Of a stretch of 64,000 nt of DNA, positions 1 through 10,762 are shown piece by piece (positions within the stretch are counted from its first letter, which is position 1; each line of letters begins with the position of its first letter). The stretch is from Rana temporaria. Lineage: Eukaryota > Chordata > Amphibia > Anura > Ranidae. Position numbers and translations under genes: made by a program. Where the stretch lies: positions 139,907,422 to 139,971,421 of the forward strand of contig NC_053499.1 in the NCBI RefSeq assembly GCF_905171775.1, read 5' to 3'. The notes beneath the pieces are model-generated. The model was not told the origin of the DNA. It did not search any database and was given only the letters and a program-made list of their open reading frames with translations.

Positions 1-41
1 CAAGTAAACCGGTCAGTTTTCCAACTCCACTTTAACTTTAA

Positions 42-86
42 GGCCCCGTACACACGCGGACATGTTCGGTCGTGTGTACGAGGCCT
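42..86. repeat. Mini fold-back of the GTACACACG family
   Basis: Two short inverted arms, GGCCCCGTACACACG and CGTGTGTACGAGGCC, enclose a centre of about 14 bases. The same arm sequence ends the much longer fold-backs at 4806-5081, 20816-21299 and 40330-41780, so this is probably an internally deleted copy. Confidence 0.7.
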
Positions 87-88
87 GA

Positions 89-865
89 AGATCTTGAATA
101 TAATAAGTAAATGTATAAAAGTAAAAGTTTAAAATAAAGTTGTCATACAATTGATTATTGAGTTTTAAAACGATTTGCCATAGATACTTTTAACCTTCCC
201 GGTCAACATGCAAAAAGCAGAACCCAACCTGTTCCAAGTACAGTCATGTTACCTGTTCCACCACATGCTCTCATCTCATTTTAGCTATTACCAGCCTTAT
301 AGAATATAGATTTTATTTGTCTAGATTCTGTCTAGTATTCCACTGAGTCACACTCACCTATGTTTTGTGGTTTCTTAGCAACTGCAACATCTGCGTTTCA
401 ATGGATTATCATGTTACAACTACCGGTTTTGTTACTGTCACCTGTCGAGGTCCTGCTTACTATTAAATTGTCCTTACATAGCCCAGACATTTAGGAATGA
501 CCTAACACATTTTCATAACCCTACTGAAGTCATTTTCACACCTTCTGTGATGGAAACAAAAAGACTGTCATGCATTTTAAAGGTATTTTTTGTCTTTTTA
601 AAAATGCCTTAATATATATCAAATCATGCAAATATAATCTGTTTAATTTAAGTAATGTTATCACAATGTGTTAATGTTCTGAACACTTTGTTTCTATCTA
701 TAGATTTAAAAAGGGCTATATTATCCCTAATGAAAAAGGTATTTAATATATGCGTAGTAAAACGGTAGCCTTTGATATATTACACAGAAATAGACAGGAT
801 ATCATATAAAGTCTGCTTATCTCCCACCTTCAGTGCCAAACCTTTACTTACCTGGATCACAGTGA
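89..865. other. AT-rich non-coding stretch, nothing recognised
   Basis: No ORF of note, no inverted ends and no familiar repeat were seen. It could be ordinary intergenic or intronic DNA or a very old repeat. Confidence 0.5.
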
Positions 866-1440
866 TTGATTGATTGATTTTAATATTTCTTTACAGCGCC
901 ACATACACCCTGAAGGGTGTGTCTAAGCGCTGGAAGGAGGTCCGCTGGTCTATTCTGGACCAAAAAGCAATCCAAGAAAATAAAGAAAAAATACTTTATA
1001 GACGAACTGATAGCTCGTGTACATAAAAGAAAAGAGAAACCATGTAAAATATCAACAATAAAAACAAACAGTAGCAAAGGGGTTTGGAGTGAGCGGGACA
1101 TAGGACAAGGGGAGGAGGGGCCAGGTCAGTTTAATTAGGCGTGGTCATAATCAACTTGCCCCAAAGAGGAAAGTTTTCAGAGCTTTTCTGAAGGTAATAA
1201 GAACAGTAGACTTCCTCAAAGGCAACGGGAGAAGGTTCCAAAGCGAGGCGGCTCTGGCTCTGAAGGATCGGCCACCGAAATAAATCAACCTTAATGGAGG
1301 GATGGCAGCAAAGTCCTGATCAGCCGATCTCAGTGCCCTAGGGGGATGGTAGTGTATGGCCAAGTTATTAATGAACAATGGGCCATGTTGTTTAAAGGCC
1401 CTGAACATGACACACAAAGCCTTGAATTCGATGTTTCAGT
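866..1440 (-). mobile_element. L2/CR1-like LINE, 3' end
   Basis: Read on the minus strand, this is the end of a non-LTR retrotransposon: the last part of ORF2 (1151-1417), a short 3' UTR, and a tail of repeated AATC (GATT on the plus strand near 866-880). L2 and CR1 elements end in short tandem repeats rather than poly(A), which fits. The 5' part is missing, as usual for LINE copies. The L2 versus CR1 assignment is inference. Confidence 0.65.
1151..1417 (-). pseudogene. LINE ORF2 C-terminal fragment
   Basis: An 88-codon minus-strand reading frame resembles the extreme C-terminus of L2/CR1-type reverse transcriptases. It shows a YHPPRALRSAD-like stretch, then the usual run 'R-x-F-x-A-x-A-x-x-LWN-x-LPL-x-LR' (AASLWNLLPLPLRKS here), then a final 'F-x-x-LKTFLF' motif. 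The endonuclease and RT domains are absent, so the fragment has no activity. Identification rests on family motifs recognised by eye. Confidence 0.65.
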
Positions 1441-1634
1441 GGTGATCTAAAATGGTGGTTCTCAACCACCTGGCTCCCTACTCCTGGGCCTCCAGCCACC
1501 TGTGGATCCCCTAACCTCCCACAATGCCTCCCATCGTGCCACCCAACCCAAACTTGTCTACCATGTTACTCAACCTCCCACAGTGCTTGCAGGCCTCCTA
1601 AAAACCCTCAGTCTCCACATTGCTCAGAATCTCC

Positions 1635-2183
1635 CACTAGGGCAGGTGCAAGGATTTTTTACACCCTAGGCGAAACCTAATTTTGCCACCCTCCTTGGCT
1701 TTACCCCCTTTGTCCTGCCCATGTATACCCCACCTTTTTAATAAAGCGCCCATCAATGCAGCCTGCCAGCACCCATCAATGCAGCCTGCCAGCACCCATC
1801 AATGCAGCCTGCCAGTGCCCATCAAATGCAGCCTGCCAGCATCCATCAAATGCAGCCTGCCATCGCCCATCAAATGCAGCCTACCAGCACACATCAAAGC
1901 AGCCTCACCAGCACCCATCAAATGCAACTTCACCAGCGCCCATCAATGCAGCCTACCAGTGCCCATCAATGAATGTTTGCTTGCTTCCATTCATTCAGGG
2001 GTCGGGACACAGACACAGTCCTCTGCCGCGGCTGCACCTCTGACACTATGTGCGAATGGAGCAGCAGCTGCCTTCTGATGCTGAGACTTAGTTGCTTGCT
2101 GCAGAGAGAAGAGAGTAGGAACACCAGTGGCTGGGCGCCCTAGGCAGAAGTGCGCCCTAGACGACCACCTAGTTTGCCTAGTG
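1635..2183. mobile_element. Nested repeat in the hAT-like element
   Basis: The block starts CACTAGGGCAGGTGCAAGG and ends TTTGCCTAGTG, giving short inverted ends (CACTAGG...CCTAGTG). It sits between repeated TCTCC(CAC) words. It carries the minisatellite at 1748-1975. Exact ends are uncertain. Confidence 0.5.
1748..1975. repeat. Minisatellite, CCATCAATGCAGCCTGCCAG units
   Basis: About nine degenerate copies of a 20-24 base unit run in tandem. The repeat keeps two overlapping frames open, giving Cys/Gln/Pro-rich peptides with no biological meaning. A shorter relative is at about 10968-11030. Confidence 0.85.
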
Positions 2184-2616
2184 GTGTCTCCCACAATGCC
2201 CCCCAGTCTCATGCAGTGTGTGCTAGCTTGCTGCTGTGCCTCCAGCCCTCCATAGTGCCTCCAACCTCCAACACTATCCCATAGGGCCCTGCTCAGTCCC
2301 TGCAGCACACTGCAGTCTACCACAGAGCCCCACGAAAGCCCTCAGTCTCCTAAAAACCTACAGCCCCCTCCAGAGATCCTATCCTTCACAGCTTCCCCCA
2401 GATCCATCCAAAATCGTCTACAGGGCCACCAAGTTCACCGAACCTCCTTCAGTTACACCCAGTCCCATCCAGAGTCTTTCAGAACTTCAGTACATATTTT
2501 ATATTCCCATACTTTTATTGTGGTAGTAAAAACAACATTTTTCATTGATGGGGCAAATAAGGTTTTTGAAGAATGTACTGGGCCCTGGTCTCAATAAGGT
2601 TGGGAACCACTGGTTT

Positions 2617-3450
2617 AAACAAAGTACCAAAACGGCAATGGATTACAACTGTAGATAGTTGAAGCATTAAATAATGTTGTTGATTTACTATAGTGTACCA
2701 AAAAAAATATTTTCTTTTTTTTTTTGGATGGATAAAGATTGGTTAGAACCCCTCTTAAATATTTGATTGTCTGTGTCCAAATGGGTTGATTTCCCTTTCT
2801 GTTTGAAAGGCACCAACAAGTGAAAAGAAACCTTTACAAAGTATAAAGTAGACAGAATAGAGGTCTCCAGGGGGCTGATCTGTATCAGACATTTCTGGAC
2901 ACAGAATTACACAGAATTACCAGGATTTAAATGATTGGGGCTTCTCTGAGCCAATATCTAACTCAAGAAAGTATATTCTGAGACCTAAAACAAAAAAATA
3001 ATGTTAGGATTGTGCTAATATTGATGACAATTTTGTAATATACATCATAGAAGATAAACTGCACATTAAGGTAATTCATGTATTTCATAGCAGGGCTGGC
3101 TACAGTTCACTGCTGCTGCAGGTCAGACCTATATGCCATTGTCATAGTCAAATATTTTGGCCCTAATGCAGTCTTTGTGAAGAGCAGATGCTTGTAGACA
3201 TAATGATCAATAACAGACCCTGAATGTGCAATATGTTCATGGCAATTTTCAAACATTGCATTGCCAACCAGACCCAAAATGGAAATAGCACTATGCATTC
3301 AAATACGTTTATAGATTATTCTGTGTAATGCTGGGAGAAATGTCTGTGCACTTGTTGCCCTAAGCAGCCAGTCTGATGGTGTGCTTGAAACCTGTAAGGC
3401 AGGCACCTAGCCATGCCCTCACAAAAGGCAGGTCAACCTGTTTGAGGCAT
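2617..3450. other. Non-coding stretch, nothing recognised
   Basis: AT-rich sequence with no supported gene or repeat boundary. Confidence 0.45.
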
Positions 3451-3454
3451 TGTG

Positions 3455-4115
3455 TGATGTCATGAATCTGCAATTAATATTAATATTCATGTCTTGTCTG
3501 TCTGCTTACAGTACCTCTCTCTTGGGTCAGCTTAGAGACGGGTCACTGTCCACCTGTATGCTTAAGTAATCTTCCCTCAAGCATGGCTCCACCCCAGCCC
3601 CTATCAGGAAACACTATATTAACCTGTGTACAGCAAGCCAAGCCTTGCTAGTCAATATTTCCTGTGTGTGTCTTGCCATGTGCTCTTCATCTGATTCTGT
3701 TTACCATCCTGGGCTTGTTCTTTGACTATCCCTGCCTGATACCCTGACCTTTGGTATGTTCTCTATGTATCCTTGTCTGCTAGTTGCCCTGAGCTTTGGC
3801 TTATCTCCTGACTATCCCTTGTTGTCCTGGACTGCTGTTTCCTCTCTATCCTCCATTAGCCTACCGTGAGCGTAAGCTGGGAGACCTTGAGGGGCGTGAC
3901 CTGGAGCCAGTTGCAGCGCAGTCCATCCTCACCACTAGAGGCTCTGGTGAACACCTGCTGGCTCTTAGACTCTGCGCCCTGGGGAATCTCATGCTCTAGC
4001 TCCCAGTGTGATCCATGCCAGGGCTCCAGAGGACCTGCTTTCCTGGACCACCCAGAGCCCCATCCACGGCAGTCAGCCGCAAGGTCCACTACCTTAGCGG
4101 TGCACTCTTGACCCC
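3455..4115 (+). repeat. Possible solo-LTR-like repeat
   Basis: A TATA-like word (CTATATTAACC near 3611) is followed by a long CT-rich stretch with repeated CCTGACTATCCCTG/TTGACTATCCC words, a texture I associate with Ty3-like LTR or leader sequences in amphibians. I cannot define TG...CA ends or a duplication, so this is a weak call. Confidence 0.25.
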
Positions 4116-4682
4116 AACGGCATGCATCTGTAACCTGGACTCAAGTGACCTGACATTTGGAGTATAAGGACAGAATGTAGTAGAGGCCAGGCCAGAGCTA
4201 AGTTAATCTGAGACAGAATCAAAGCAACAGACCTAAAATGCTAACTAGCAAGTATTGTTCAAGGAGGTTTTAGGAGACAGAAGTTAGGTCAGGCAGTGAG
4301 GGAACATGACACCAGCAACAAGTAGAAATGGCAACACAGATGAATCGATTGAGCACCCAAGCAGTAAACAAACTCTATAATGAGGGCCAGATACATAGCA
4401 CAGTCCCCTTTGAGCAAAGGTATTGCTCTTTAGCAAGCTGAGAGGGGACAGGAAGTATAGAACTAAACAGTGGATAGGGGTGCAGAGGTCAGCTGTGAAA
4501 GAAGGGTGCAGAGGTGAGATGCCATGGCAAAGTACAAGACTCTACTACACACTCTATTGGAAGCAGCACAGCATCCAATGAAACAAGAATGTTCCCAGCA
4601 GGGGGCAACAGAGTCTATAGACCTTCATAGCTCAAACATCTCATCAGACGTTCAGGTCATTGTCCCAGTTGTCAAACTCTTA
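4116..4682. other. Non-coding stretch, nothing recognised
   Basis: No supported feature. A 94-codon frame starting at 4524 runs into the fold-back at 4683 and looks like chance. Confidence 0.45.
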
Positions 4683-5450
4683 AGCCTCGTACACACGCTT
4701 GGTTTACTTGGAAGGAACCAGCAAAAAGACTGCTGGCAGAGCTTTCTTGCCGAGTATACCGAGCGTGTGTACAAGGCTTTCAGGTTTCTCGTCAAGAAAA
4801 CTGCCTAAGGCCCCGTACACACGTCCGAGAAACTCGACGGGCAAAACACATCGTTTTGCTCGTCGAGTTCCTTGTGAAGCCACCAAGGTTTTTGGCGAGC
4901 CGAAATTTCCCATTGAACAACGAGGAAATAGAGAACATGTTCTCTATTTGGCCCGACGAGATCCTCGTCGGCTTCCTCGGCCAAAAGTGTACACACGACC
5001 GGGTTTCTCGGCAGAATACGGCTCCGATCGAGTTTCTGGCTGAATTTTGCCGAGAAACTCGGTTGTGTGTACGGGGCCTAAAATCTCGACGACAAAAATA
5101 GAGAGCATGTTCTCTATTTTCTCGTTGTGATTCTAGGCAGTGTTTTCCTGCCGAGAAACCCGAGAGTGTGTATACTTACCAGACGCGGTGCTCGAAATGA
5201 CTTTGACGCTACGCGGTAGCTTCTTAGGCATAGGTAGAGTGCAGCAAGATGGCGGCGACGGCATCGAATGTGACGAGCGCATGGTCCTCGTACGCAATGA
5301 CGTCACCGTGTTCTTGCCTTTCAAAAGAACCGCGTTTCTTTTGAAAAAAGTGTCTGTATACTCGGGAGGCAAGAGATTCTTGCCAAGAATCTTGTCAGGA
5401 AAAACAATGTTTTTTTCCTGACGAGATTCTGGCCCTTGTGTACAGGGCTT
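4683..5450. mobile_element. Long GTACACACG fold-back (outer)
   Basis: The left end reads TAAGCCTCGTACACACG and the right end CTTGTGTACAGGGCTT. The arms include inverted TTCTCGTCAAGAAAA and TTTTTTCCTGACGAGA words. A complete younger relative has inserted in its left part (4806-5081). Confidence 0.7.
4806..5081. mobile_element. Nested GTACACACG fold-back with TAA duplication
   Basis: The arms GGCCCCGTACACACG and CGTGTGTACGGGGCC are nearly perfect and are flanked on both sides by TAA. A 3-bp TAA/TTA target duplication is the habit of PIF/Harbinger elements, so this family is probably Harbinger-derived (inference). The centre holds a second inverted pair around CGACGAG/CTCGTCG. Confidence 0.75.
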
Positions 5451-6407
5451 CATATGTGAGCTTAGCCATCTTTGCTGCATGTGGAGCACTAAGAGGCTCA
5501 GAACCACCAACCAAGAGCCTAATAACTGCCTGGATATGGACAACAAAGGATTTCTGCTTAGTTACTTTGGTTATTCCAGTTTCTGCATAAACTTTGCTTT
5601 TCACACTGCTTATTGTATAAAACTGAATATGTCTTTACTGTTTAGTTCAGTGTAACGGAATCACTCTGGTGATCCTGAAAAGCGACTTCCCATTCAAATT
5701 GCCAGAACCTTGTTAGCAGATAAGAAGCTATGTTGAAATTCTTTTATTTATAGGAGATTAAGTGGGGTAACTTCTGTAAAAACAAATGTTTTATTCTTGT
5801 GACCAAAAACGCACGCTAAGTTACATTCTCACAATGGCCCAAGTTTGTATTTTCTATTTAAGGCTCAGTGTTTGGACCTGTGCCCACATTACAATCATTT
5901 CCCCTAATTGCTCTTGTTAGCAGAACAGTTAGAAAGTGTTTAACCCACGGGCTGCTGATTTTAATGGCAAGGAAATATACAAATATATTGGGAATTTATT
6001 TGGATGAACATATGACAGACTTTTAAAAATACAATGGCAATGATTTTTTATGGAAGTCTTTAATTGTGTGTAGATAGTGGAGGAGTTTATGCACTAATTA
6101 GTGCTTTCTGGTATGTATGTGTAATGAGTATTCAGGCGTTTGTAGGAATCGGATCACACAAAAGAGGTTGCTAATGGAATGTTAGGGAGCAACCAGATTG
6201 TTCTGTCTAGTCATAGGAGATAACTGGGGGCAGAGTTTCTTGGGGCTCCTGTGCTGCATAGAATCATTAACAATGAGGATGTAGCCAATAGAGGAGGAAT
6301 CGGAGGACGGGCCAAATATTAGCAGCTGAGAGCGTTGTAGACAAAGCAAGACTTATGCCCTGTACATGGGGCATGGGACATGGGACTTATGGTTGCTTAC
6401 CCTAGAG
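5451..6407. other. Non-coding stretch, nothing recognised
   Basis: AT-rich, no supported gene or repeat ends. Confidence 0.45.
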
Positions 6408-6543
6408 CAATGATGGCGAACCTTGGCACTCCAGATGTTTTGGAACTACATTTCCCATGATGCTCATGCACTCTGCAGTGTAGTGGAGCATCATGGGAAA
6501 TGTAGTTCCAAAACATCTGGGGTGCCAAGGTTCCCCATCACTG
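6408..6543. mobile_element. hAT hairpin MITE, 8-bp TSD CCCTAGAG
   Basis: A 136-bp near-perfect hairpin starts CAATGATGGCGAACCTTGGC and ends with its inverse. Identical 8-bp flanks, CCCTAGAG at 6400-6407 and 6544-6551, give a hAT-type target duplication. Each arm carries AACTACATTTCCCATGATGC or its inverse (6444-6463 and 6488-6507), close to the ZNF143/THAP11 site. Confidence 0.9.
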
Positions 6544-6854
6544 CCCTAGAGGAACAAGCAAAGTAGGGACAGCTATGAAATGGGACGCCGGAGAGCACTC
6601 CCCTATGATAATATAGTGTCTGAACTGATAATCCTCTTGCCCTCTTCCAGAGAAAATCTTTGTAAAATTTTCCCAAAGGAGATACTGAATAAAAAATCTA
6701 TAGTTCCAACTTTCACACAATTGAAGGGACTGTCCCTGATTTTAAGGGACTGCCCCTCTTTTGAAAGCAAATTCATCTGTCCTTCTTTCTCCTCAGTACT
6801 ATTGAACTACCAAAAGTGTTTTATTGCACTAAACCTTTTAACTAACCTCTGTAT

Positions 6855-7085
6855 CAGTGGCCTAAAAACTGCGGCCCGTGGGCCGCATGTGGCCCTTTGC
6901 TTACCTTTATGCGGCTTTTGAGCCACCCTTCCATCCACTGACACCAATGATGGGGCACTATTCCTCTTCTAAATTCCAACAATAGAGCACAAATTCCTGC
7001 TGTTACCAACGATGGGGCACTACTACTCCCACTAAAACCAATGATGGGACACTATTTCTCCAACAAAAACCAAGAATGGTTTTAA
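6855..7085. repeat. hAT MITE fragment (GCGGCCCGTGGGCCGC)
   Basis: The left end has the small palindrome GCGGCCCGTGGGCCGC followed by degenerate tandem ACCAATGATGGGGCACTA units. The right end is missing. A reverse-oriented relative of the tandem part lies at 58813-58999. Confidence 0.55.
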
Positions 7086-7086
7086 T

Positions 7087-7278
7087 ACAACACGCCCACT
7101 ACCTTCCTACTTTGAATTAGGCGGGCTTACGCCGGCCCATTTACGCTACGCCGCCGTAACTTAGGGAGCAAGTGCTTTGTGAATACTGATCTTGCCTCTC
7201 TATGTTACGTTGGCGTAGCGCATATGAGATGCGCTACACCCGCTCAAAGATACGCCGCTGTGCGTGAATCCGGGCCTT
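7087..7278. repeat. GGCCCAGATTC palindrome, 3' part only
   Basis: This matches the right portion of the copies at 37085-37638 and 42623-43375: ACACGCCC, GAATTAGGCGGGCTTACGCC, CTACGCCGCCGTAACTTA, ending GAATCCGGGCC. The left two thirds are absent. Confidence 0.75.
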
Positions 7279-7464
7279 TGTGTGTAAAGGTCTCATCTCA
7301 GAATGTTGGGGGCTATGGAAACCCTACAGCCATTTTAATCCCAGCCACAGTATCCAACCCAAAACCTACATGTGTCTGGAGTTCTGTAACAATGTTTAAA
7401 CCAACACACCACAGGTAGATTTTTCGAAATGGTGGGTATTTCTGGCTTCCTAAAGTTCTACTTT

Positions 7465-7893
7465 AAGGCTTCTTTCACACTGGGGCGTTTTTCAGGCGTT
7501 TTTCAGGCTCTTTGGCATTAAAAAAGGCCTGTAAGGCGCCTGAAAGAAGCCTCATCTGCAATCCCAATGTGAAAGACCGAGTGCTTTCAGAGCCCTTTCA
7601 CACTGCCAGCGCCTGAAAAACGCTGGTAAAGACCCTAACGTTTTAGTGCATTTTTGCAGTGCCTCAGTGTGAAAGGCAAGGCGTTTTTACAGCGCTTTCA
7701 ATTCATTTCAATGGAGAGGGGTGTTTTTGGAGCGTTTTTTTTCAGCGCCCTAAAACTGCTCCAAAGATGCTGCTTGCAGGACTCAGTGTGAAAGGGTCCA
7801 TTGAGATGCATGGAGAGCGTTTTATGAGCGTTTTAATAGCGCTATTTTTAACGCTAAAACGCTGTAAAAACACTTCAGTGTGAAAGGGGTCTA
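7465..7893. mobile_element. GTGTGAA-ended MITE
   Basis: Inverted ends GGCTTCTTTCACAC and GTGTGAAAGGGGTC sit between TAA flanks. Repeated GCGTTTTT/AAAACGC words fill the interior. The 3-bp TAA duplication suggests PIF/Harbinger ancestry (inference). Confidence 0.7.
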
Positions 7894-8029
7894 AAAGTTG
7901 TATTTTCAGATATGCACTCTCTTTATTTTCTGTAAACAAGCTGTGTCTCTGTAAAATTGTTCATTTCTGAATTATGATTTATCTTTTTTTATTATTGGTA
8001 ATTATTATGCATTGTAAAAATAGCTTCAC

Positions 8030-8728
8030 ATTATGAGTGACAAAGAGGACGGGAGATTTAGAGACAAATAAAGAGAACGCGCGTTTATTGAGCCAGGCAT
8101 AAAGTTTTATGCAATTAAAGTGGCCTATTTTCTACTTTTTTATTGGATCTAATCACCTGACAAGAAATGAAGCAGCAATTCAGACTTTATCATCAATACT
8201 TAAATAACATCTTTAATGTAAAGCTGTCATAGGTGTCATTCTGTCCGGTTGGGCGGCCTCATAAAACTATAAGAGCCGGAGAAGGATGATCTGTTATTAT
8301 GTATAGCGAGGATCCAGATGCCTGTTAGTGCACCACCGCCACCGCTTATGGAAAAAGTCTGTCTGCAATCATCCATATTCATAATTGATCAAGTATATTT
8401 GGATTAACAGCAAAAGCCACAGACGTAATGAAATAACAAACTTCTATATTTGTTCTTCGGCAGGAACTGTGGTTCATAATAAATACATTTTTATTACGGA
8501 TTAGGGAAAGCATTTACAACATGATAACGATCTGTTTTGTCTCCTTTCTTATTAATATGTGGATTGTGGAGTGAAAATGCATTCTAGGTATCAAAGAAGT
8601 TGAACAATCTGGATAATTCGAAGGGAAAATAGAGTTTTGTTTGCTTTTTTTAGATATATGTGTAGATTTGGTTGTTTTAATGAGAAAAACCTCATCAATG
8701 TTTAAGAATATTACAAAAAGTAAGTTAA
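8030..8728. other. Candidate conserved non-coding block
   Basis: Unique-looking sequence without repeat ends. It contains homeodomain-type and HOX/CDX-like words (TTTTATGCAATTAAAG, ATTCATAATTGATCAA) and retained CpGs (GAACGCGCGTTTATTG, GCCGGAGAAGGATGATC). That texture is typical of vertebrate developmental enhancers, but conservation cannot be measured here. Confidence 0.3.
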
Positions 8729-10244
8729 TTAAAGCGGAGGTTCACCCTAAAAAACATCTATGAACCATCCCATACAGCATACTAGCGTCAGCTATAGTAT
8801 GTTTTTTTATTTATTTTTTTCGCTGTATTTACCGTTTAACCACTTGCTTACTGGGCACATATACCCCCCTCCTGCCCAGGTGAAATTTCAGCTTTCGGCA
8901 CTGCATCGCTTTAACTAACAATTGCGCGGTCGTGCGACGTGGCTCCCAAACAAAATTGACGTCCTTTTTTCCCCACAAGTAGAGCTTTCTTTTGGTGGTA
9001 TTTGATCGCCTGTGCGGTTTTTATTTTTTGCGCTATAAACAAAAAAGTGAGACAATTTTGAAAAAAATACAATATTTTTTACTTCTTGCTATAATAAATA
9101 TCCCAATTTAAAAAAAAAAAAACATTTTTTTTTCTCAGTTTAGGCCGATACGTATTCTTCTACATATTTTTGGTAAAAAAAAAAAAAAATCGCAATAAGC
9201 AACTGGTTTGCGCAAAAGTTATAGCGCTTACAAAATAGGGGACAGAATTATTATTTTTTAATTATTTTTTTTTACTAGAAATGGCGGCGATCTGCGATTT
9301 TTAATGGGACTGCGACGTTATGGCGGACACATCGGACACATTTTTGGCGCCATTCACATTTATACTGCGATCAGTGCTATAAATATGCACTAATTACAGT
9401 ATAAATGTGACTGGCATTGAAGGGGTTAACACTAGGGGGTGAGGAAGGGGTTAAATGTGTGTCCTATATAGTGTTCTAACTGTAGGTGGAGGGGGGGGGT
9501 GACTGGGGGGGTGACCGATCTGTGTCTCTATGTACAAGGGACACAGATCGGTCTCCTCTCCAGAGACAGCACCGCTGTCTCTGTGTAAAACGGCAATGAG
9601 AGATTATCTCATATGTTTACATATGAGATCATCTCTCATTGGCCGCACAGATCGCATTGCGAACGGCCACTCTGATTGGCCGTTCGCGGCGATCTGTAAT
9701 TGGCTGTGTCCGAGGGACACGGCCAACACAGATTTTCCCCGCTGCGCGCTCTGGGGCGCGCGCGGGGACCGCCCTAAGGGGCGGACGTCAATTGACGGCA
9801 GGCGGATCCCAAGTGGTTAATCCATCAGTTTCATTTCAGACTCCCGCGGGGAGTAGGCGTTCCTATGAAGAGGGTAACATGATTGACGTCCGGCTATGGC
9901 GCGTCACGCATTCCGAAAATAGCCGGAGTAGGACTTGGCTCTTCACGGCGCTATACGACGCCTGCGCACAGGCTAGGAGCTGACTGCGCAGGCGCCGTAT
10001 ATATCCAAGTCCTATTTCGGCTATTTTCGGAACGCGTGACGCGCCATAGCCAGACATCAATCATGTTCCCCTCTTCATAGGAACGCCTATTTCCCCGCCG
10101 GAGTCTGAAACGAAACTGGACGATTAAACGGTAAATACAGCTAAAAAAAAAAAAAAAAAAAAAACATACTATAGCTGACACTAGTATGCTAGATGGGATG
10201 GTAGATAAAGATTTTTTTTTTTTTAGGGTGAACCCCCGCTTTAA
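8729..10244. mobile_element. TTAA palindromic MITE A, split by a second element
   Basis: Arms AGCGGAGGTTCACCC and GGGTGAACCCCCGCT are flanked by TTAA at both ends (8729-8732, 10241-10244). The arms pair along their length (GTAGGCGTTCCTATGAAG / CTTCATAGGAACGCCTA). The centre has a TGCGCAGGCGC word at 9985. A separate TTAA element (8836-9820) interrupts the left arm. TTAA duplication indicates a piggyBac-type mechanism. Confidence 0.85.
8836..9820 (-). mobile_element. TTAACCACTT element, nested, reverse copy
   Basis: Ends TTAACCACTTGC and CCAAGTGGTTAA mark a 985-bp non-coding element. The intact right arm of palindrome A (around 10121-10130) preserves the pre-insertion sequence with a single TTAA, which proves the duplication. 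It is in the opposite orientation to the copy at 40410-41418, sharing GCGCGGTCGTG and GATACGTATTCTTC words. Confidence 0.88.
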
Positions 10245-10520
10245 TCATGTTTTATTATACAGGTACAGTACATGGGGCAGCATACATTTTTTTGGGGGCA
10301 GAGCCCTTGGCACGGACAATGATGCCCTACCCCACATGCCCCCTTACAATAACCATCTCTGTAAAATTACCATAATTAAAACTCAAAACCCTCCATGTAA
10401 CCCTGACACCTATGCTGGCCATACACTATACGAAAAAATCGGCCAAACCCATTTTAAAAAAACGAAAATTCAGCCGTGAGCTCAAACGATAGTGCCATCA
10501 TGTACAGATAAATCGTTCAT

Positions 10521-10588
10521 TAACCACTTAAGACCCGGACCTTTAGGCAGCTAAAGGACCCGGCCAGGTTTACAACCCCTTTAAGTCT
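10521..10588. repeat. End fragments of two TTAA families
   Basis: TTAACCACTTAAGACCCGGACC is the start of a reverse TTAACCACTT copy, cut after about 50 bases. It joins TTTACAACCCCTTTAA, the end of the AAGTGATTGTAAAG family. Confidence 0.6.
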
Positions 10589-10762
10589 AAGAGGGTTGAA
10601 GAAGGCTGTATTACCTACCTGACTCCCCAATCCAGCAGGCTACAGTGCTCTCCTCCACTTCCCAAAGCTCTAGTCTGAGGGTGGAGACTCAATGTCATCA
10701 TGTACTGCGCAGTGCTATCAACCCTTGCTGTGCCCCCCGACTGCAAGGCTTAAATACTTGCA

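Larger units (their letters stand above)
1453..2613. mobile_element. hAT-like composite element
   Basis: The ends are inverted: GGTGGTTCTCAACC on the left and GGTTGGGAACCACTGG on the right, a form common in vertebrate hAT MITEs. The flanks TCTAAAAT and TTTAAACA are only an imperfect 8-bp match, so the target duplication has decayed. A second repeat (1635-2183) lies inside. Confidence 0.6.

Noticed and set aside
1683..2078. 131-codon Cys/Pro/Gln-rich frame
   Set aside because: It is the translation of a minisatellite. Two frames are open at once because the unit lacks stops.
9639..10181. Overlapping open frames on both strands
   Set aside because: They come from the two arms of palindrome A. 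Mirror-image peptides (SGYGAS.PKIA on each strand) are the mark of an inverted repeat, not of genes.
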